Part shown: positions 58,077 to 64,000 of the stretch, piece by piece
How positions within the stretch are numbered: the stretch's first letter is position 1
How the letters are laid out: each line of letters opens with the position of its first letter
Origin: Combretum micranthum
Lineage: Eukaryota; Streptophyta; Magnoliopsida; Myrtales; Combretaceae
Direction of reading: 5' to 3'
Length of the DNA stretch: 64,000 nucleotides
NCBI GenBank assembly: GCA_024138025.1
Contig: JAMXBD010000363.1
Location: 186,001 to 250,000, forward strand
Position numbers and translations under genes: made by a program
The notes under the pieces: generated by a model
What the model saw: only the letters and a program-made list of their open reading frames with translations
Databases searched by the model: none
Told to the model about the DNA's origin: nothing

Positions 58077-59608
58077 TCAAATAAGAGAATGACATAGAAA
58101 CGTTACTTGAATCTCTGGAGAACAGCTCTGTTCTCCAAGCTGTGCAGGAGTTACGGCATCCTCATCAGTTAAAAGTCTTGATTCAAAAACTTCCTGCAAT
58201 TTTAGATGTTGAATTTGAATGACTTCATACATCTGATCAGACAATATTCTCTGCAACTAAGAAGTTCATTAGAACGGTTAATTTTAAGAGACTGTAATTA
58301 CACATTACCTTGCTTCCCTTCAGCATGTACCTTGACTCATGCATATACAACTTGTTATCACTGTCAAACTTCACCAAAGATATTGCTTCCAATGTGTCAA
58401 GAGCTTTTGTGTCTGTGGTGTCCAACACATGAAACAGGCTCTGCTTGTCGAATCCGTTAGGAAAGAAAGCTATGTCGAGGAATAATTGTTTCTCATTATC
58501 ATCCAATGCTTCATAGCATAAAAGCAGTTTTTGCTGGACACATTCAAACGGGATATTTTCTAATTTCTTCAAAGTGCTTTCCCATTCCACCTCCTCCTTG
58601 CCAAACAAAGACGATCCTACCACTTCAATAAGCAAAGGAAGACCACCAGTCGTTTGTCGAGCTGTGGTGACGCAACTACAAAATTCAAAGCTATGCTTGA
58701 GTTGGTTGTTGATGTATCTGCCAAGAGTTGTCTTTCCCATACCACCCATTCCGAAGATTCCAACAGTCTGAACACCATTACTATCTTCAGAACTAACTTT
58801 AATGATGTCTCTTGCTTTCTCATGAATAGCGACCAAGTGATCCATATCCCTCTTTCTTTCTTTTCTTTGATTGCGATTCATCTTCCGAGGATTCTTCAAC
58901 ACTATTTCAACAATCTCAATAATTCTTCTAACAATCCTGCCTTCATAGCTGACAGCGTACCAAATATGAAGGAAGAGAAAATAAAAAAGACATAAAAACA
59001 TGATTGGATTTTACCTTAACTAGAATCCGTGAATGATTTAAAAGAAGCACCCTTGTATGCTTTAAGAAACATTTATGTGTTACGTACCTCATACCATCCA
59101 CGATCAATCCTTTCATATTCGCAACGCCTTTCAATGCTTCTTTCCAACTTTCCACAACTGTACCAGGATATTTTATTATGTGCGATTGAATTCTTTGAAA
59201 TGAATTCCCAAAACTTCCTATATCAGAGGGTTTGACCTTGTAAAAGATAGGCATAACCGTCAGACTCCCGGTCTCCATACATTTCAAAATATGCGCCAAC
59301 TCTTTAAGGCAGTCATCACTCGAAGCATAATCTTCTGAGATGATTGTTATGGCTATTCTCGACCGCTCAATGGCTGCAAAAAGCTTCCTCTCGATCTCTT
59401 CTCCAAGAGGAACTGAAGGATCGTCCATGAAGACGTTGATCTGAGCTTCTTTGAGGCTCAAGTAGAGATGATCTGCGATATTCCTCCGAGTATCTTTTCC
59501 TCTGAAGTTCAAAAACACATCGTACTTTTCTTCCAAGGAGCTCGGGACTCACTCTTGCGCTATATCACCATTGTTGATTGTTGTGCCTAGTCTCTCCAAG
59601 CTCTCCAT
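58077..59608 (-). pseudogene. TN3: TIR-NB-ARC gene with in-frame loss of the NB-ARC core
   Basis: Exon 1 59608-59088 starts MESLERLGTTIN but has an in-frame TGA at codon 20 (59551-59549); the frame then runs open through a full TIR (DVFLNFRGKDTRRN, DDPSVPLGEEIERK, Glu in DDCLKEL) to donor AG|GTACGT. Exon 2 58948-58309 has P-loop GMGGMGKTTLGRYINNQ, but soon after CVTTARQTTG it jumps to GLPLLIEVVGSS. RNBS-A, kinase 2 and RNBS-B are gone: 441 bases (147 codons) shorter than TN2 yet in frame. It continues with QLFLDIAFF and LYMHES. Exon 3 58193-58077 (EVFESRLLTDEDAVTP...) ends in TGA, with GTAACG as a possible donor. Without kinase 2 it cannot hydrolyse ATP normally. Could make a TIR-dominant product only if translation begins elsewhere. 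Confidence 0.85.
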
Positions 59609-59681
59609 TTGAGTCCTGGTAGTTAAATGACGATCCTGCTGTGTTTCTTTAGAAAGGCAAATATTACTCCAGATATTCTTA

Positions 59682-60151
59682 GGCTGTGTTTGGATCGAAT
59701 GAAATCGACTGAAACGAAGAGAAGGTAAGAGAAATGAAAGGAATTGATTGTGTTTGGTAACTTTATTTGCACCGGAAGTGGGATGATGTCGACGGAAATG
59801 AGAGGAAAGAGGGGCTCAAAAATTTTCTGTCCGATTTTGGGATGAAAGCGGTAGAAATGAAGGGAAAACTATTCAAGTGACAAAAATACCCTTAGAAATA
59901 CATTAAAACAGTTAAAAAAAATTTTAAAAAGGGATATTTTAGTCTATTACATATTTCACTTCCTTTCATTTCCTTTATTATCCATACCAAACAACATCAA
60001 AAATAATATTTTCATATCATTTCCTTCCGTTTCTATCTCACAAATCCAAACAAAAAATAAACATAATATTTCCTTTCATTTTCTTTCTCTTCTCTTCTTC
60101 TCTTTTCACTTCTTTCCGTTTCTGCTCTCGTTAGAATTTCCAAACATAGCG
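59682..60151. mobile_element. Tourist/Harbinger-like MITE, TSD TTA, in the TN3 upstream region
   Basis: Ends GGCTGTGTTTGGATCGAATG and, reverse complemented, CGCTATGTTTGGAAATTC, flanked by TTA (59679-59681 and 60152-60154). The left third is purine-rich and the right third is its pyrimidine-rich mirror, so it can fold into a long hairpin. 470 bp, no coding potential. TIR style and the 3-bp TTA duplication fit PIF/Harbinger. Lies about 75 bases upstream of the TN3 ATG. Confidence 0.85.
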
Positions 60152-60154
60152 TTA

Positions 60155-61122
60155 ATCTACTCAACATGTACTCACCACTCATCCACTTGGTTTAAGGGAA
60201 ACACTGTCTCGTATCTTGTGCCAAGAAAATGGCTTCAGGTAAAAAGTATTAATAAAGAAAAAGGGCCAAAAAAAAAAAAAAAGAAGGTTTCCCGCTTGTT
60301 TTGTTCGGTTTTTGCTTTTTATTTTTTCATTTTTTCATTTAATTTTCATAAAGTCAAAAGCATAAAAGAAAATGTTGAAAGAAGCTACAAAATTAAAAAC
60401 TTGTATCTTTCAAAAGTTTCTCTCTGTTCCTACTTTACTACATTCGGGTAACAGGGAATAAATTCTAGGTGTTATAACTTGTGTGTATGGTTATATATCA
60501 TATAATACTAATAACATGTTTGATATATGGAAATAAAATTGTGAATTTAAGTTTTATTTTCTTTTCTATGTTCAAAAATTTATTAGATGTCAAAATTGCA
60601 GCTCCGTTAAATCAGTGGATCCAATGGGGGAATGAAATTCTGTCTTTAGATAGGTTGAATCGGTTCCATATTGCTATCAGAAATTTATAAAAAAGAACAA
60701 TTACCTTCTTAATATATAATATATGTTTACTCCATTTGTAATTAGGTATATTTTTTTGTGAATATGAGTATGCTATATAAATAAAACCAACAAGGACGAA
60801 ACTGATAGAAATGGATAACGTTTACAATTGCTTTCCATTATAGGTCATTCAACATCCCAACGATGGCGTTAAGTCGCTCATAACAAGTTTTGCACCAAAT
60901 GTGAAATCGATTAGCAGGAATAAAAAGAGTGATTTCATTTGAAATCACGAGTGCTAATGTGCCTTGGATGATCCACACATCTCAGGATCATGTGTTGATA
61001 AGTACATTGAACTATCCATGTGGCCGAGAGCCCTTACAGCTCAAGCACAATGACGCAATCATAAAGAATTCAAGTCACTCAACAATTCTTCACGTTGACT
61101 TGAATTTCCCAAGTCAACAAAA
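60155..61122. other. Intergenic, possibly ending in a copia 3' LTR
   Basis: 60155-60215 continues the TN upstream similarity ('ttaatctactcaacatgtactc', 'ccacttggtttaag'). At 61122 the minus strand reads TGTTGACTTGGGAAATTCAA, just after a purine-containing stretch (GGTAGAGAGTTATTC), which could be the start of the 3' LTR of the copia at 61198-63398; its other end was not found. No gene seen. Confidence 0.4.
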
Positions 61123-63398
61123 CCAAGAATAACTCTCTACCATCTATGCTCCTAAACGGCATCATACTATGGGAACATTCACCAAGTCTAAGCTATGTTA
61201 GAACTTCTCTATAGGCAACAACTTCGTTAACATATTTGTTGGATTATTTATTGTGGCTATTTTCTCTATAAAGAACACCTTATTCTCAATGACATCCCAA
61301 ATGAAGTTTAACTTGACATCAATATGTTTCAATCTTTCTTGATAAACTAGATTTTTTGTCAAGTTTAATGAACTCTGATTATCACAATAAATGATCGGTC
61401 TTTGAATATCTAAGCCCAAGCTATCAACAGGACCATGCAACCACATGCCTTGCTTAACCCCTTCTATCAATGACATGTATTCAGCTTCTATGGTAAACAA
61501 AGTAATAGTGGATTGAAGTGTTGCTTTCCAATTGATAGCACATCCACAGAGGGTAAAGATATAGCATGTTAGGGGTCTTCTCTTTATAAGGTCTCCACCA
61601 AAGTCAAAATCTTTATAGCCAACAAGGTCACCTATAGGACCATTAGCACCATAAACCAAGCAAACATTACCCATGCCTTTCAAGTATCACATAATCCATT
61701 TTACTCTTAAACCTGTGCACCACACTAACACATGAGCTAGATCCAGTCTAGTGCAAACTATAATGTACATCAAGCTCCCAACTACACTTGAGTAAGAAAC
61801 TCTACTCATGTAATATGTTTCTTCATTTGTACTTGATAATGCACAACTATCAAGTTTGAAATATGTTGCCAAATGAGTACTTACTAGCTTAGATTGTGTC
61901 ATCTGAAAAGACTAAAGCACCTTGTCAATGTAATTCTGTTGAGAAACATACAATAGGCTATTCTCTTATCTCTTTAAATGTCCATACCTAAAATTTTATT
62001 GGTCGTACCCGAATCCTTCATGTCAAACTCATTGTTCAGTAATATCTTTAGACTGTTAATTTCGGCATTATTCTTAGCTGCAATTATCACGTCATCCACA
62101 TATAGCAACAAATAGATAAAAGAACCATTTGACAGTTTTCTAGAGTAAACACAGTTATCAAACTGATTATAAAAAAAAATCATGAGAAAGCATCAAATCT
62201 CTTGTATTATTGCCTAAGAGGCTATTTCAACCCATATAAGGATTTCTTCATCAAACACACAAGATCTTTATTTTTGGAATCAAGAAACCTCTTTGGATAT
62301 GTCATATAAATGTGTTCTTGTAGATTCTCATGTAAGAAAGTAGTTTTTACATCAAGTTGCTCTAATTCAAGATCTAATGCTCTTACCATGGCTAAAAGAA
62401 CCCTTATGGATTTATGCTTTACAACTGGTGAAAATACTTCATGATAATCAATTCCCTCCTTTTGTGAAAAAACCCTTTGCTACAAGCCTTACCTTGAACC
62501 TAGCTAGTTCAACTCTAGGAATACCTTCTTTCATCTTAAATGCTCATTTGCATCCCATTGGTTTAACACCCTTTGGTAATGGTACAAGATCCCAAGTTTT
62601 ATTCTTCAAAAGTGATTACATCTCCTCATTCATAGTAATCAACCATTCTGATGTTTCTTTACTCTGTACTGCTTCTTTGTATGACTTTAGTTCATTATCA
62701 TCAATACTCTTTGCTACTAACAAAGCATATGCAATAGAATTAGTATCAATGATTTCAACATAATCTACATACCTTAAGGGCTTTATTTTGAATTTAGGAG
62801 TTTTATCCTTTTCAATACACCAAAATCTATACCCTTTCACTTTAGTTGCATGCCCTAGAAATATGCATATCATTTCACTAGACTCAAGTTTACCATCATT
62901 AACATGAGCATACGCAAGACAGCCAAGTATATGCAGGCTAGAATAATCAAGGGGAGTATTGTACCATACCTCTTGAGGAATCTTATAATCTATTGTAGTT
63001 GATGGAGATCTAAAACACACACTATTAACTATCTCAGCCCAAAATTGCTTTGCAAGCCTAGCATTTAGTCGTATGGATCAAGCACGTTATGTGAATGTTT
63101 GGTTCATGCGTTCTACAATTTCGTTTCATTGTAGTGTATGTCGTACAATGTGATGTCTCACTATACCTTCCTTTTTGCAGAACTCATCAAACGATATGTT
63201 ACAAAATTCTAAGTCATTTTTTGTTCTAAGTGTTTTGACCTATTTCCAAGTACGTTTTTCCACCATGGTCTTCCACTCCTTGAACCACCCAAACACCTTA
63301 TCTTTTGACTTTAGAAAATACACTCAAACTTTTTTAAAGTAGCCATCAGTGAAACTAAAAAAATATCTACATCTACTATGGGATTCAACTAGAGAAGG
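61123..63398 (-). mobile_element. Second Ty1/copia remnant (integrase-RT-RNase H)
   Basis: Minus-strand order: integrase FFSFTDGYFKKV (about 63350) and DYSSLHILGCLAYAHVND (63020-62616 segment, with MICIFLGH and GYRFW). RT starts near 62640 (SEWLITMNEEM) and carries the active-site block YLLLYVDDVIIAA (62115-62078). RNase H lies at 61683-61198 (INWKATLQSTI, TIEAEYMSLIEG, YCDNQSS, LKHIDVKLNFIWDVI). Many stops separate the pieces. The integrase is cut by E4 at 63398. Gag and protease would lie beyond E4, outside the window. Confidence 0.8.
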
Positions 63399-64000
63399 TG
63401 TCACGCCCCAAAGGATACCCTAAACATAATAATCCGTTGCATGCTAAATGAGACTTAAGAATTACTACCACAGTCATTCAAAATTCTTGTGTTAGTATGC
63501 AAGGAATTCCCTTACGACAATAGAATACATAAATAGTTAGAGATAGATAGTTCAAATTGATAGGATATGTATAAAAACTTAAACCACAGATATCTTAAGG
63601 TCAGTTACAAAATACTAATGGGCATTCCTCTACTAAACAAACGTCTAGGTATTATCTTTTAAGTAAGACCCGATCATTTAAGGTTTATTATGAAAAGCTA
63701 TACATAACTAATCATAAACTTCTAATGGGAAACACTCCTAACATCGCATTACTTTATTTGGTCAAGTTCAAGGATGCAACCATATGTACGGGAACTGCAT
63801 CAAAAATAAACTATGGGGGTATAAGCTACGATAGCTTAGTGAGTTTCAGTTCCAAAATTAAATACTTCATCAAACAATAGGGTAAGCAAGTTATATTAGA
63901 CAACCATATGAAATGCACAAGCACATGAGCACTCAATACATAAGACTTTCCGGGAGTCCTATGTTGAATGGATTTATGCCCTCCATTTAGGGTTAGGTGT
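63399..64000 (-). mobile_element. E4: giant LTR-like element, 3' end only, window-truncated
   Basis: On the plus strand it starts TGTCACGCCCCAAAGGATACC, the reverse complement of the E1-E3 terminus. Further in, the minus strand has 'gagggcataaatccattcaaca', 'ctcactaagctatcg' and 'tagcttatacccc', all present near the ends of E1-E3. The left flank gaagg (63394-63398) would be one TSD copy. It interrupts a copia integrase. Confidence 0.75.

Overview
This window is AT-rich nuclear DNA from a flowering plant, most likely a eudicot. Three facts point there: TIR-type NB-ARC resistance-gene homologues with the usual plant TIR/NB-ARC exon boundary, plant Ty1/copia and Ty3/gypsy retrotransposons nested in one another, and plant-type non-autonomous DNA transposons with clear target-site duplications (TSDs). 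I see no bacterial or organellar genes, rRNA, tRNA or CRISPR array. I cannot name the species.

Layout. 1-6263: LTR-type repeat debris holding two minisatellites (about 40-bp period at 1766-3040, about 43-bp period at 3700-3960). 6264-12043: decayed plus-strand Ty1/copia, split by a 3.6-kb element (E1, TSD gttat). 12044-22939: a Ty3/gypsy element (LTRs about 834 bp, TSD catat). Its 5' LTR carries a 1.9-kb SIRE-like solo LTR (TSD gatgc) and its reverse transcriptase is split by a second E element (E2). 22940-61100: a resistance-gene cluster entirely on the minus strand. Its recurring module is a TIR-NB-ARC (TN) gene followed downstream by a gene for a coiled-coil protein with a C-terminal membrane anchor. 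TN1 (25.4-23.4 kb) is a pseudogene, TN2 (42.8-40.6 kb) looks intact, and TN3 (59.6-58.1 kb) has lost most of its NB-ARC core. Coiled-coil copy A (34.4-33.6 kb) has lost its first exon and copy B (54.9-53.9 kb) keeps it. The modules were separated later by a Tork-type copia (28.1-32.5 kb), a 5-kb E element (E3), a gypsy-type coding remnant (46.4-48.4 kb) and a LINE (48.7-50.7 kb) that carries a hAT-like element. MITEs lie just upstream of both TN2 and TN3. 61.1-63.4 kb: a second copia remnant on the minus strand, cut by E4, a fifth sequence with the same terminus, which runs off the window.

The two most unusual signals are these. First, tandem TN plus coiled-coil/tail-anchor modules decay in complementary ways, and their splice phases would permit a TIR-NB-ARC-coiled-coil-membrane fusion. 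Second, a family of 3.5-5 kb LTR-like sequences (TGTAA...CCCC to GGGGCGTGACA, 5-bp TSDs) has three full copies here, all sharing an ATG-GCN-NNG-TGA motif that is also a perfect GTGAGT splice donor context.

Coordinates were read by eye and may be off by one or two bases at splice sites and element ends.
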